64,000 nucleotides of DNA, taken from NCBI GenBank assembly GCA_037042915.1, contig CM073197.1:372001-436000 (forward strand), written 5' to 3'. How positions within the stretch are numbered: position 1 is the first letter of the stretch; every line of letters begins with the position of its first letter. Of this stretch, positions 18,921 to 30,364 are shown one piece after another. The DNA is from Auricularia sp. M13 (Eukaryota; Basidiomycota; Agaricomycetes; Auriculariales; Auriculariaceae). The position numbers and the translations under genes are program-made. The notes below the pieces were generated by a model that made no database searches, had not been told where the DNA came from, and was given only the letters and a program-made list of their open reading frames with translations.

Positions 18921-20408
18921 ATGCTGGGCTGGCTCGTCTATCCGAGCGCATCTCCTTTTCTCCTCCCTCAATTGCCATCAGAGCCTCAGCGTTTGGAGGC
19001 CATGTTTGAGCGATTCGTAGCCGATTTCCTCGAATGGCTCCCTTGCTCACCTCCTCCCCGTCCGGTGCAGCGCACCCGCATGCCATTCAGAGAGGTTGTT
19101 GTGCATCCGGGACCTGGCTTTGACATCGACGGTCTCGTCCATCACAGCGCATGGCACGAAGTTGGCATTGTGCGAATCGTCATCACATCCGACGTGGTAC
19201 TGCTCCGAGACGCGGACGCGGGGACTTATCTCTACTCTTCAGAGCGCGAGCACATATCTAAACGCAGGCTTCGCAGGAACGAACCCTTCCCCGAGCCCCC
19301 AGAGAATCGATCGCGCCGGTTCGCACGACGTGTCGCTGCCGTACTCGCACGCGCGAAGCACGCGAGTACCATCATGCTGCACATCGAGGATCTCGGTTCT
19401 CATAATAAGATAGACCCCAATCGGGGCTGGGACGCCATGTTCGATGCGCTTCGGAATGCACACTACTGGCGACGTGCGGCGTTCACAGGTCACGTGCACG
19501 AGTTCGGTGGGTTCTTTCTTGCGTGCGGGGCCGAGCGACTGGAGGAGATCGTCATTGAACCTTCGGTGGGACCGTCCCCAAGAGCTGGATCAGGCAGTGT
19601 GCCTGTGCGCCATTGGCGCCGGACGAATTGGCCAGCATTTCCGATGTTGAGGTCGCTCGTCCTCAATAACGGCGCATTTGCCACTGGACTCGGCTCCTTT
19701 CTTCCTTTAGGCAACTACCTTTCGCTCCCGCGACTGGAGACGCTTGTTGTCGAGTTTAAAGGAGGCCACGGACGCTCTGACAGCGCGTGGGAGCGGGATG
19801 TCCACGCGCGCTTTCTCCGCGAGCTCAGCATGTGCGGCACATCCGAAGTCCTGCTGGAGCTGCGTAATTTACCTCCACCTGCCTCGATGATTCAGCAGCA
19901 CAACCTGAGCGGCCTGTCTCACGAGCTGCGACTGGTATATGACGCATACCCCAACGTGCTGGAGCATCTTGCTGGGACCACACTCAAACTGGAGCGGCTC
20001 GTGCTACTGCCGAGTATTCTCGACCACGGCGTCATTACGGGCGTCCTGCGCAGAGTTCTCCCTCTCCCCATTGGAAACATACCTATCATATGGGAGGGAG
20101 CACGCGAGCTTGTCATCGTCGAGCCTTCTAGCCCGCCGCGAGTCTTTGAGCAGCCCCTAATAACCGCCGCGCTCGCGTACCTGCAGATTGACTGCGAGCG
20201 GTGCGGCGTGACACTCAGGCTACCGCGGTCGTACGAGGCGCCGAACTGGGATGTCGGGTTATTCATATGGAGGCCTATCACGGTTGACAGTGCGCTCGAG
20301 CTGGGAGAGATGCCGAGGGAGGAGGATCCTTACGCGATGATGGGTGCATGGCAGGGAACGAGTCAGATGCAAGATCAGGGAGTGCTGTGGGCTCCCATGA
20401 GATGGTAG
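18921..20408 (+). CDS. Single-exon protein of unknown function
   Basis: An uninterrupted frame of 495 residues. The true start may be the ATG at 19002 (MFERFVADFLEWLPCSPPPR), which has a better context than 18921. The sequence alternates basic, Arg-rich stretches with short leucine-rich segments (LEEIVIEPS, LRSLVLNNGAF, LPRLETLVVEF, LKLERLVLLPS) resembling the C-terminal part of fungal F-box/LRR proteins, but no F-box is visible at the N-terminus. Long length, even codon use and lack of stops support a real gene. Function unassigned. Confidence 0.65.
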   Translation: MLGWLVYPSASPFLLPQLPSEPQRLEAMFERFVADFLEWLPCSPPPRPVQRTRMPFREVVVHPGPGFDIDGLVHHSAWHEVGIVRIVITSDVVLLRDADAGTYLYSSEREHISKRRLRRNEPFPEPPENRSRRFARRVAAVLARAKHASTIMLHIEDLGSHNKIDPNRGWDAMFDALRNAHYWRRAAFTGHVHEFGGFFLACGAERLEEIVIEPSVGPSPRAGSGSVPVRHWRRTNWPAFPMLRSLVLNNGAFATGLGSFLPLGNYLSLPRLETLVVEFKGGHGRSDSAWERDVHARFLRELSMCGTSEVLLELRNLPPPASMIQQHNLSGLSHELRLVYDAYPNVLEHLAGTTLKLERLVLLPSILDHGVITGVLRRVLPLPIGNIPIIWEGARELVIVEPSSPPRVFEQPLITAALAYLQIDCERCGVTLRLPRSYEAPNWDVGLFIWRPITVDSALELGEMPREEDPYAMMGAWQGTSQMQDQGVLWAPMRW

Positions 20409-21023
20409 GGCGAGCCATGGACATTTTCTATGATGTGATGATATACCCAAAGGTAGCATTCCGGTCGAATATGTGTTACGAGTTGGTTGCGAGTGGACGG
20501 TCAATGACCTGGATGGATCCGTCTGCTCGGATCTGGGATGCAAGGACTGTTTGGAGCTCTATATCTCGTCCCTCTGGAGATAGGATAAGGGGCAATGACG
20601 GACTATGAAGGCTGTAGGACGCAAGACAGTTGACTTGTCAATTACAACAGCGAAGGGTAAACAGGTGCGGCACCGAGCAGACACGAATGGAGAAGCACAT
20701 GCCCCTCTGAGCGAGGGATGATGACGATGTGAGAGATTGGAGATGAGATGAGCGATCAGTTGCGTGCAAATGGGGATGACTTTGACAAGACACGGGGATC
20801 AATACATGATGCTCCCGTTAGTGAGCAGCGGGTCCTATAAAAAGCAGCATTGATTATCTCGAGAGCTGGAGACTAGAAGAAACCCCCAGCTATCTGCGGA
20901 TGTATTATTTGGAGCTGTTGAAATCAGAAAAATAAGCTGCAAGGGTGACAGTGGCCGAAATCCGAAAAGGCAAAGCAGCGGCTAATTTTTGATCCCGCTC
21001 TTCGCTCCTTGCACCCATCCACC
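20409..21023. other. Intergenic region, promoter of the SH3-TBC gene
   Basis: About 615 bases. TATAAAAA at 20836-20843 lies about 180 bases before the ATG at 21024. No gene seen. Confidence 0.45.
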
Positions 21024-24000
21024 ATGGACGCAGCCAACTTGGCTCGGTGGACGCGCTTTGCTGGCAAGGGCGGCATCGGGCGCTGCGTTGCTGTACAGGA
21101 CTGCGTCGCCGAGAGCGCAGAGGACCTTATGTTCTTGAAAGTAAGCACGAAAAGTAATAACTTGTGTTGAATCGACTGACGGCGCGGCTAGGGCGATGAA
21201 ATCGTTGTTCTGGTTCAACTTAATGAGGAAGGACGGTTTCTAGTAAGTTTACATAGCTTCTATAGTCAGAATATATCTAACAATTGCTGATAAACTTCCA
21301 GGGTTATTGCGAGGGCGTTGTCGGCCAGTTCAGCGCGGCCGATGTGCAGTTTACAACTAAGCTCAAAAAACCGGTATTCGCCAAACGGCCTGGCTCGTCG
21401 TCTTCGTCGTCTCTGGGCCACCCAACGGCACCGACGCCAATACCGTCCAGCCCAGGCGCGCGCGGCTCCATACTCGCAACTCCCGAGCCGCACCAGAGCT
21501 CGAGTGCAAACCCGACCTCAGATCTGCCCATTGCGCTACCACCAGCCAGCAGTATCGTCCACCCACCACCCAGCATGTTTTCGCCGCCGTCGCGAAACAC
21601 GGAATTGCCTCCCAGCGGACGCGCAACGCCGGCAAGCGGACGCAGCTCGCCGGCGGCCGGGCTAGCTGCAAGGCTGGCTAGCGGCAGCAACAGCGGGCGA
21701 AGCTCGCCGGCTACGCGCATACTCAGCCCACCACCCAGTGCGCAACGAATGGCCTTCGCAATGCCGGGCTCAGGTCGCGCGTCACCGTCGTCAACGCGCA
21801 TTCTCTCGCCGCCAACACGAATTCAAGAATTGCCTAAACGACAGCAACGGGTGCGTGTCTTGCCACTGCACAACTCTCTTTGCGTACCTTCATTGGCTTT
21901 CCAATCAACTCGCGAAGTCGTCGCGAGTCCCACCCAGCCTTCTTCCGCATGTCCCCCGCTTCCCCGCCCTTTCTAGACTTTGCCCGTGTTCATTGCGGGC
22001 CTCGACCCTGCGCGGTTACTCTGTTGCATGGCAGCTACGCCCGTTCAACCTACATCCTTACCCGTGACACTTCGAGAGGCAAAGGTCGAGCGTGATTGCT
22101 CGACAGCGCACCTCACGTTGCTGCTCGGGTTTTCCACGATTTCGCGCGACAAATTCGTTGTGACTGTCCTCGGATACCCTTGCCCTTTTCCCCATTCCCA
22201 TTACTCAATCGCCTCTCTCGATTGAAAGCTAACCATGACATCAGGCAGAGGAATCCTTCACATCTGAGGACGACGATACACTCGTCTCGTTTCCTGCCCC
22301 GCCTACGACCATCCCACATAATCGCTCGGCGTCCCAATCCACGGTCGCGACGCATCACACTTCGCTCTCGACACATTCCGTTTCGATGCCTTTTTTTACG
22401 AAGGACATGTCACAGACGATGCAACAAACGAACCAGTCGTATTCTACCAGCCCTCCAAGAGCTCAGCAAGGCGCGGCCAGTCAGCCCCAAGCTCAGCAAT
22501 CCCATTCCAGTCCCCCACTGGCTCAGCAGAATGCCGCCAGCCCGCCGCAACGGGCACGTCAAAGCCCGGGCCCGGCGCCACCAAGGCCTACTCGCAGCCA
22601 CTCGCGGACTCCCAGCGTCAGCGGGAGCACAAGCAGTCGCGCGCCCAGCGTGGCGAGCGTGTACTCGCAACCCGGGTCGTCGGGTTCGCCCGCCCTGCCG
22701 CCGCAGGCGCTGCCCCGCGCGGATGGTGCGGCGCCAGCACACGCGCGCAACGACTCCCTCGCGCCACCATTCCAACTCCAGGTGCGGAACGGGTCGCCTG
22801 CACATGCGCGGCAGGACTCGGCGGCGACGTCAGTGTACTCGCACGCGCACACGCGCAACGGCTCGATGGCGCCGTCCACGTTCTCGCAGCACACGCGCGG
22901 CGGCTCGCTTGCGCCGTCCACCTACTCGCACACGCGCACGGACTCGTCTGCATTCTCGCAGTACTCGGGCGCGTCGACGCCCGCGCAGCAGCGCGAGCGC
23001 GAGGCGCGCGAGCTCGAGCTCGACATCGCGTCGGCGCTCGCGGCGCTCGGAGGCCCCGGCGAAGGCAAGGGCTTCAGCCCCGCCGACGTGATCACGCCCG
23101 TGCCGCCAGGGATGCGGCCTGTGCATTCCCAGAGGAACTCCATGTCGTCCTCCGTCCCGTCATCGTACAACCAGCTGCACGACTCGGTTCTGTCTGGCTC
23201 GCAGTCCATGAAACACTCGCGGATTGCCGAGCGGGGGAGCGTGAGCACCGTGGGCAGCGCGTATGGTTCGCGGGACGATTCGGACTCGGAGGACGACCCG
23301 TTTGCGCTCGACCGCCCGCATCACGGCAAGCCTCCCTTGGCGTCCGTCATGGAGGCGCCTGGCAGTGCTGCGACGTTTGGCGCCGACGGCGGGGAATTCG
23401 GGGAGCAACAGGACGAAGGCAAGCCCGACGACGCACGCGACCGGGAAGCCGAAAGCGTGCGAGAGGAGCAGCGGGTTCCACCTCAGGTGACGCAGGGCGG
23501 ATATCTGGGAACTAGTGTTGGCCTCATGCGGAGCGACACGGTCACCAGCACTGCGAGCGGGCGGAGTGGCGAGTGGGGCATCGGCGTTAGCCTCTTGCAG
23601 GGTGGCATTGATTCGTCGGACGAGGATGACCAGCCGATGGTGCGAGCTGATATGCCTTGCTGCTCATCTTTGCGCGAACGCTGACTGACATGGACAGGTG
23701 GTATTGCAGAAGGAACAGCCACGAGTGCGTTTGGCGATATCTTTTAATATATTGCGTTGCTGACTAGCCATAGCATTCCACACCACCGGCTGCGTCAGCG
23801 CCCATGCAAGCACCGCCGTCGCCATCTGAGTCTGGCGGCGACGGTGAGGAATGGGATGGCGATTCCATATACGACGGCTACCGCTACAGTCGCGCCAGTA
23901 TGTACTCCAAGCGCGCTTCCCGATTCGCGACGTCGACCAGCGCAAGCGGAATGTCGACCTATGGGAGCCCGGAGATGCCACAGCGGTCGAAGGGCGTAGT

Positions 24001-27000
24001 CCAGGACAGCCCGAGACAGCAGAGGGTCTTATCGCCTGAACACTATCGCACGGGGTCGCCCGCCCAGCGCGCGATGTCTCCGGAGTCGTTACAGCAGAGG
24101 GTGGCATCGCCTGCCCAGCGCGTGGTATCTCCGCAGCAGATGATCGACTCGCCTGCTCAGAGGTTTGCCTCGTCCGCGTCCACAATGGCGGCGAGTACAC
24201 CAACGAGCGCAGCGACCGGAAGCACCACGACGCAGACGACCAGTACGATCAACGGGAAGTGGATGCCTGCGCCGGTGCTACCGCTTAGTCCTACACGCAA
24301 GGGCAATTTTGCTTTGGCGCAACAAGGACAAATCCAGAGTCAGGATCAAGCGCCGTCAAAGAGGGACGACAAGACGATCAGCGTGGACGCCTCGAGCGTA
24401 CTCAGCATGTCTATGAGTATGACGGACAACGCGCCTGGCGGACTCGATATGCTTGCTGATGCTCACAAGTGCGTCTTTCAGAGGCTGCGCTTCCAGTATG
24501 GCTGACATTTGGCGTACTGTAGGGATGATGAACCGCTGCTGTCGCATGGTACATTCGCGGGTTCCCCGCCCATGAGTGCGACCAGTTCCACGTTTGATCA
24601 CCAGAGCCACGGCGTCACTTCGCCGCGCGCGTTCGTCTTTCCCCTTCCGCGCAAGCAGCACCCGCCACAGCACGTCGACGTCGGCTCACGCGACCGTGAA
24701 TTCGTACCGGGCCCGCTCAGCGCGTCTCCCGAACCCATCCTCGAGCCGCCCAATCCAGCCCGTCATGGCTCAGAAAGCCCGAGTTTCCCGATGATGAGCG
24801 CTAGCGCATTGCGAGCGCGGTTCGAGGAGGAACGGAGACGAGAGAAGAGCGAGGATATGGAGGAGGTGCACAGCGAAGATTCTGCGTACGATGACCACAA
24901 TCACCTGGAGCAGCAGCGCATGAGCGGTATGCGCATCGTCACTGAGGATGGCCCGGGTGCCAACCCAAGCCCGAACCATCGAGCGTCGAACTCGCCAGCA
25001 GACCAGGTCCTCCCCCGGAAAGGACGGCCGTCGGTGCAACAATTTGCGACGACCAATGAGCAGGTGCCGCCCAGGGCGCCCATGCAAGCAAACTTTGCTG
25101 AGGAGCAGCTCGCGCGAAGATCTGGTCCTCCTTCTGCTCCCTTGGACGTTGAGGCGGAGGTGACGCCGCGCGCTCCGGTTGTGGCATCATTTGCGCAGGA
25201 GCAGCTGGCTACGCCGCCACCGGGAGCGATGGCATCGCCCGATACTCCCAGCCCATCAAGCGCGACCCCTCGACCGTTTGGTCCAGGCATGACGAACGGC
25301 TCAGGGCGCAACTCTCCGGCGCCAGCAAACTTCCCGCCGCACCCGAACGCGCCCATCGCGCGCGCTGGAGCACGGCTGATGCCCGGGACAGGTGTCGGTG
25401 CTGCCGCCCTGTTTAATATGCAGCCGATGCACCCATATGCGCCGCCGCCGCCAGGCGACAAGATGTTGCGCGAGAGTCTTGCAATGGCGGCCAATCGACG
25501 GGGCATGACGATCAAGGGGCGTACGGAGGTGGATCTCTTAAGCGCAAACGCGCCCGTGCGAGTGCTTTGGAGCGTGGCAGCCGAAGGCGACCCCGAATTG
25601 GCCATCGAGGAGCCCATGAGCCCTGCATCGCCCGCACGTGCGCGCCAGCAGCAGGTCAAGGCGCCGCACATTCACCCGCTGGCCAACTCATACTCTTCGG
25701 TCGACATGGGTGCCGGGCAGTCGTTCAGCGCCAGAACACCTGACAGGACGCGGCCGCCACAGTCCCCATGGTCGCCCGTAGATGCCAGAAGCCAAAGTCC
25801 TGCTGGGCCAGCCGCAGGTGGCGGGTTGCTGCCGCCTGGTATGGTCCCTATTGCGCGCAATGGGCAATTTACACCACGGGTTGGTGGCCAGCGGCCGCGG
25901 TCGAGGTCGTTCTCGGGCTTCACAGGCACCATCGGAAAGGACGTCATAGCAAGGTCGGTGTCATTCCTGGTCCACCTCGTCGACTCACTTATGCTCTCTG
26001 CAGTCCGGAAAATCAAGGAATACGCGCCAACGATGATAACACGCGGCAACCTGCTGGATTCCGTCCGGGCCCTCCACAACAACAGCAGCAGCGAACGCCT
26101 CATCGTGCACCTAGCGTACCGGCACTCGCGCCATCTCCTCTGTCTATTCCACCGCCAGGGGGCCCGGGAACTAGATCCAGTCCGTCAAGCCCCATGACAC
26201 GCATTCCACCGTCGCCCTTGTCGCCCATGGGCAACCGCAAGTTCCCCACTTCGGAGGACAGCCCGCGCTCAAGCCAGGTGTCTGTTCCGCCGTCACCATT
26301 ATCGTCTACGGGTCCTCGAAGAGCGACGGGTCTGCGCCATGCGGCGTCTGCGATGAACATTAGCGCTTCTGCCGGGCGTCCGCAATCACCTGCTACCACT
26401 GCTACACCCCAGCGACTCAGGAGGAGCTCGGGATCAGCGGCTGAAGACCATGACGGTGGCTCGCAGTCTGGGCATGATACAACGCAAGGCTCGGGCTTCC
26501 AGGCGAGTCCTGATGGTGGCAGTGGACGACCGAGCCGAAGTTTATCGCTACGCTCAAAGATTAGTCTATCCGCTCTCCGGGCACGAAATGCGGCGGCCGA
26601 GGCGCAGAGGTCGGATGTGGAAGAGACAGTGAACGTGCAGGACATGGAGTTCGAGCTGGTCCGACCTGTCGCAGCCGCGGTCCGGTTGGATGCGGAGGGG
26701 CGCCCAAGTGGGGAATCGCGCGAGTCGATACGGAGCGGGCGTGACAGCGTCCGGAGCGAGAGCCCCGAGCCTCAGTCATCCATGGTGCACGAACCCCCCG
26801 GGTTGCGCGGTGCAGTCGGCGGCAGTGGGCCGTCCGCTGGATCGCTCGAGGCTTACCGTGCGCGCGAGCAGAAGTGGATGAGTCTGATAGGGACGACGCA
26901 GCAGAAGAGTAAGAAGGTCCGCAAGCTCGTTTTGGAGGGCGTCCCTGCTTCCGTCCGCAGCCGCGTCTGGGCGTTTTTGACCGACTCGAAGAGTCGAAGG

Positions 27001-27917
27001 ACGCCCGGAGTGTTTGCACAGTTAAACTCGAAGGGTAATCCGAAGCTCACGGAGCAGATCGACGCAGATGTCCAAAAGTCCGTGTTGGGTGCTTCATCCC
27101 TATCCGTTCACTGACCTCGTGCATAGGTTCTTTGGCGATGAGCCACATCTATCTGAGCCCAAGGGCAAAGGCACCGTCGTCAATATCCTACAAGCGTACT
27201 TTGTCATGGTTGCCGACGTCAGGTATCAGGCCGGTACGTGGGTCTGTGTAATTGCTTCGTTGCAATTCACACTATATGCCTGTAGATCTCGCAATCATCG
27301 CGGGCAACCTAGCGTTGCAATGTCCAGAAGAGGAGGCGTTCTGGACCTTGGTCCAACTCATGGAGAGCCATCTGCGTGGATACTTCGCCGTCATCCCTGT
27401 GCAACTAGATGTCGATGCTGCGCTCTTCGCAAAAGCACTTGATCTCGCCGACTCTGCGTTGTCCCTCCGTCTGTTCGCCGACCTTCACGTCCAGCCTCCT
27501 GAACTCTGCCAGGCATGGTGAGTCATATCCGACGATCTGCGAGGCGATGCTGACCATGGCAATCTCAGGTTCCTTTCGCTGTTTGCCCGCACGTTACCTA
27601 TCGATATCCTTCACCGTGTCTGGGACATCTTCTTGTTTGATGGACCGGCGTTCCTCTTCCGCGTCGGCCTAGCAATCCTGCAGCTTGTACGACGACAACT
27701 ATTCTCCATGCAGGGCGTCCCCACCTCTACTGTAATCGCCTTCCTCTCGCGACCACCGGCACAGGCCTTTCCGCAGGATCCCGAGGCTTTCATTCAGATG
27801 TGCTTCACGATGCGCCTGAAAGAGGATGACATTCGCAAGGCGCGCATTAAGAACGCCGAGCTGCTGCTCAAAGAACGGATGCAAAGCCGGTTCACTCCTC
27901 GCGCCGGCCGACGGTAA
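21024..27917 (+). CDS. Large SH3 - disordered - TBC domain protein (Rab-GAP-like)
   Basis: About 2,000 residues in at least ten exons. The N-terminus forms an SH3 domain (ALYDF-like region replaced, then GDEIVVLVQLNEEGRFL, GYCEGVVGQFSAADVQF) across introns at 21139-21190 and 21244-21300. A very long Ser/Pro/Arg-rich disordered region follows (about 21.3-26.8 kb) with repeated SGRxSPA and SPAQR units, likely phosphorylation sites. The C-terminus is a TBC domain: VLEGVPASVRSRVWAFL, then FWTLVQLMESHLRGYF, LFARTLPIDILHRVWDIFLF and FIQMCFTMRLKEDDIRKARI. TBC domains stimulate GTP hydrolysis on Rab GTPases in membrane traffic, but both catalytic finger motifs look altered here (IDADVQKFF and RYQADLAIIAG in place of IxxDxxR and YxQG). 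Exon joins in 21.85-22.25 kb and near 23.7 kb and 26.0 kb are uncertain. Confidence 0.78.
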
Positions 27918-28400
27918 TAATCGGAACTTCCACTTCTCTGGCTGGTCCGAACATGTATATGCTACGCCCCTTCTACCCTCTCATGGTCTTGCTGCAATCT
28001 CGTACCTCACGGCTTTCGTTACTACTGTCCTGCTTTCCGGATGCGTCCACATGTCTGTGATATTACATTCTGCTCTGCCTCGTATGGATCGGTCAGTTCT
28101 AGCTCCCGCCTTTCTGTTTGTATATGCCCAACCTGTTGGTCCAGTTCTATATGCTTTCAGCTTTCCTAGTGCTAGCAAACTGCCAAATATTGTCAACTGC
28201 CCGACTCCAACTAAAATCATCCGCGCGTCAGCGTTGTATTAGTCACTTAGTGACTTAGTGGGAGTAACCCTGGATCACACCTCAAACGCCTTGTGTGAGC
28301 TTTGAACCGAAATACAAGCCTTGTCCGATATGTATGCCATCCGTGTAAGCGTTACTAAATAGAGATACAATTGACGTATGCTCTGTATTCACACAGTTAG
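27918..28400. other. Convergent intergenic spacer
   Basis: About 480 bases with a short tandem motif (agtcacttagtgacttagtg) near 28240-28260. No gene seen. Confidence 0.4.
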
Positions 28401-29710
28401 TCACAAAATGTGCGTAGAAATTCGAAGACTGAACGCAGGTCCCACCGGCCTCCGACGCCGACTGTGAGTTGCATGCTTCGTCGCAATGGCTGTGAGCAAG
28501 CGGTAGATATCGTTGCGGAACTCTTGCTCTTGCCAATGAGCATATTCGGTAACGAGCAAGAAACCGTCGAGGAGGGCGCGGTAAAAACGACTCTGGTTCG
28601 TGGCATGCAGCGATCTTAGTTGCTCCAGATGTTGCAATTCAAAGCGCGAAATATCTACCACATAATGTGAGACTGTCGCGTCGCCTCTCGGGCATTGGAG
28701 TGACGCACCTCTGGCTAGCAAATCATATACGACTCTCACGAACTCAGCCCTTGCATGGTCGACGTCCGCACGATGGTGCGCCTCAGACTCGGCATATAAA
28801 ATACAAACCCATTCGGGATACCTTGGACTCGGCAGCGCCAGCGACGGTGGGAGCAGCTTGTAGGGTGCACGTGAAGGATCCTGCCCGCGACGCCGGAAGT
28901 ACTGCCAATACTCCTCGTCGTACGCAGATATTCCAGGATACCAGAAGCGTTCCAGGCGTGCCTCCTGTTTCATAGGGATTGAGACTACCAGCAGGGGAGA
29001 TTGGAGGTGGTGGGGTGTAGGGAGAAAGAGGGGAATACTCTGCACCGCTACTGGAACTGGACGTGCCTTCTGTTGCGAGGAGACATCGACATTATTCTGG
29101 TACTGCAAATGTGCCGGGGTGCCAGAGTCACGGACGGTAAAAGATGAAAGGGTGCTGCGATCATGGCGGCGCGCATCGTAGTCCCGGATAGATTTCTCCT
29201 GCATATCGAACACAGCGAGGCGCTGCCGAATTGATAAACGTTCCGCGATTTCTTCCTTGGTTCTAACCAAGTTCATGTCTGAATAACCTCACACTAAATA
29301 GACGACTGCTGAAGAAAGAGAAGGGGACATACCGGCGATGTGAGACGGTATAGCAAGAAGCGCCCGCTGATACTCATTGTCCAGAAATTTTCAAATTGCT
29401 CGGTATTCAACCGTTGAATTTCCTGGTGTGCCCATTCGCTCAAGCCACCAACTGGGATAGCCCAGTTCTCCCGCAGCAGAGAGCTCCTGGCCCGGGTTGA
29501 AGACGAGGGGCGAGGACTGGGCAGATTGGCAAGATGTGCAAGCGGGGAGAGGAACTTGACGGCGTTCTGCATTGAACGGGATGACGTCGCCCTGGCCGAC
29601 TTCTTCAATATCCCACGGGGATACGTCCGGAAGGTCGAGACAACATCACTTTGCGTGTGGATGTGAGTGTAGATGGTGGAGGCCGCCATAGCACGGTGTA
29701 GGAGCGCCAT
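28401..29710 (-). CDS. Hypothetical protein, probably two exons
   Basis: Two long minus-strand frames abut: 29710 to about 29330 (MALLHRAMAASTIYTHIHTQ onward, basic and Ser-rich) and 29276 to 28401 (MNLVRTKEEIAERLSIRQRL onward, 291 residues with Tyr/Arg-rich segments such as YDEEYWQYFRRRGQDPSRAP). An intron between them is likely, but the obvious donor (gtatgt after ...LTSP) and acceptors do not keep frame. A join with acceptor ttattcag at about 29280 and a weak donor gtcccc works. They could also be two separate genes. No domain recognised. Confidence 0.45.
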
Positions 29711-30364
29711 CGGACGGAGATGAGCCTAGGAACTTTATGGCACACAGGTACAATGGGTAGTGGGACGCAGATGTCCGCCGGACCGCAAAGTGGTTACGCC
29801 GGAAACACAACAGCAAGGTACAGCCCATCCAGGGATCGAAGATGTATCCTGTGCGTTGCGCGTTGGCTGTTTCTTGCATTGTATTCCGTCGTCAAGGTGC
29901 CGGAAGGTGACACGGAGTTACAGCATAACACCCGTGCTCACCTATCGGTTGCTGAATGTAACAGGTAGTACCAGGAGTTGCGGGCTGAGCCAAGCGCACG
30001 GATGCACGTCAAAGTTACTCCGGACTTCCTCGGATTGAGCCGCGGCTAGTGCTCGGCACGGTGTCAATTTCAATACCTGATAGGCCTTTTTGTCTGTCGC
30101 ATCATGTATCTGGAGTAACAAATGGCCTGGCAGCCGCGTGGGATTTTGACATGATTACATTCTCCTATATAAATCATGATGAGATCAGATGTACATCTCG
30201 TTCGGTGCGTACATTGGAACACCTGTTTAATGGAGAGATGCTCATAAATATCAAGAGCCCAGGAAGCCTGCTACAAGAACAACGCATAGAGGAAAGGACC
30301 GTTGAGATTAGTACAAGGACGCGGTCACCGGTGCCCTGCGATATGGCTCACCTACGGTTACTTA
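29711..30364. other. Intergenic region
   Basis: About 650 bases with no supported gene; it is upstream of the minus-strand gene at 29710 and downstream of the F-box gene. Confidence 0.4.

Noticed and set aside
22410-23126. Long minus-strand open frames across the disordered linker of the TBC protein
   Set aside because: They mirror low-complexity Ser/Pro/Ala codons of the plus strand and contain no domain.
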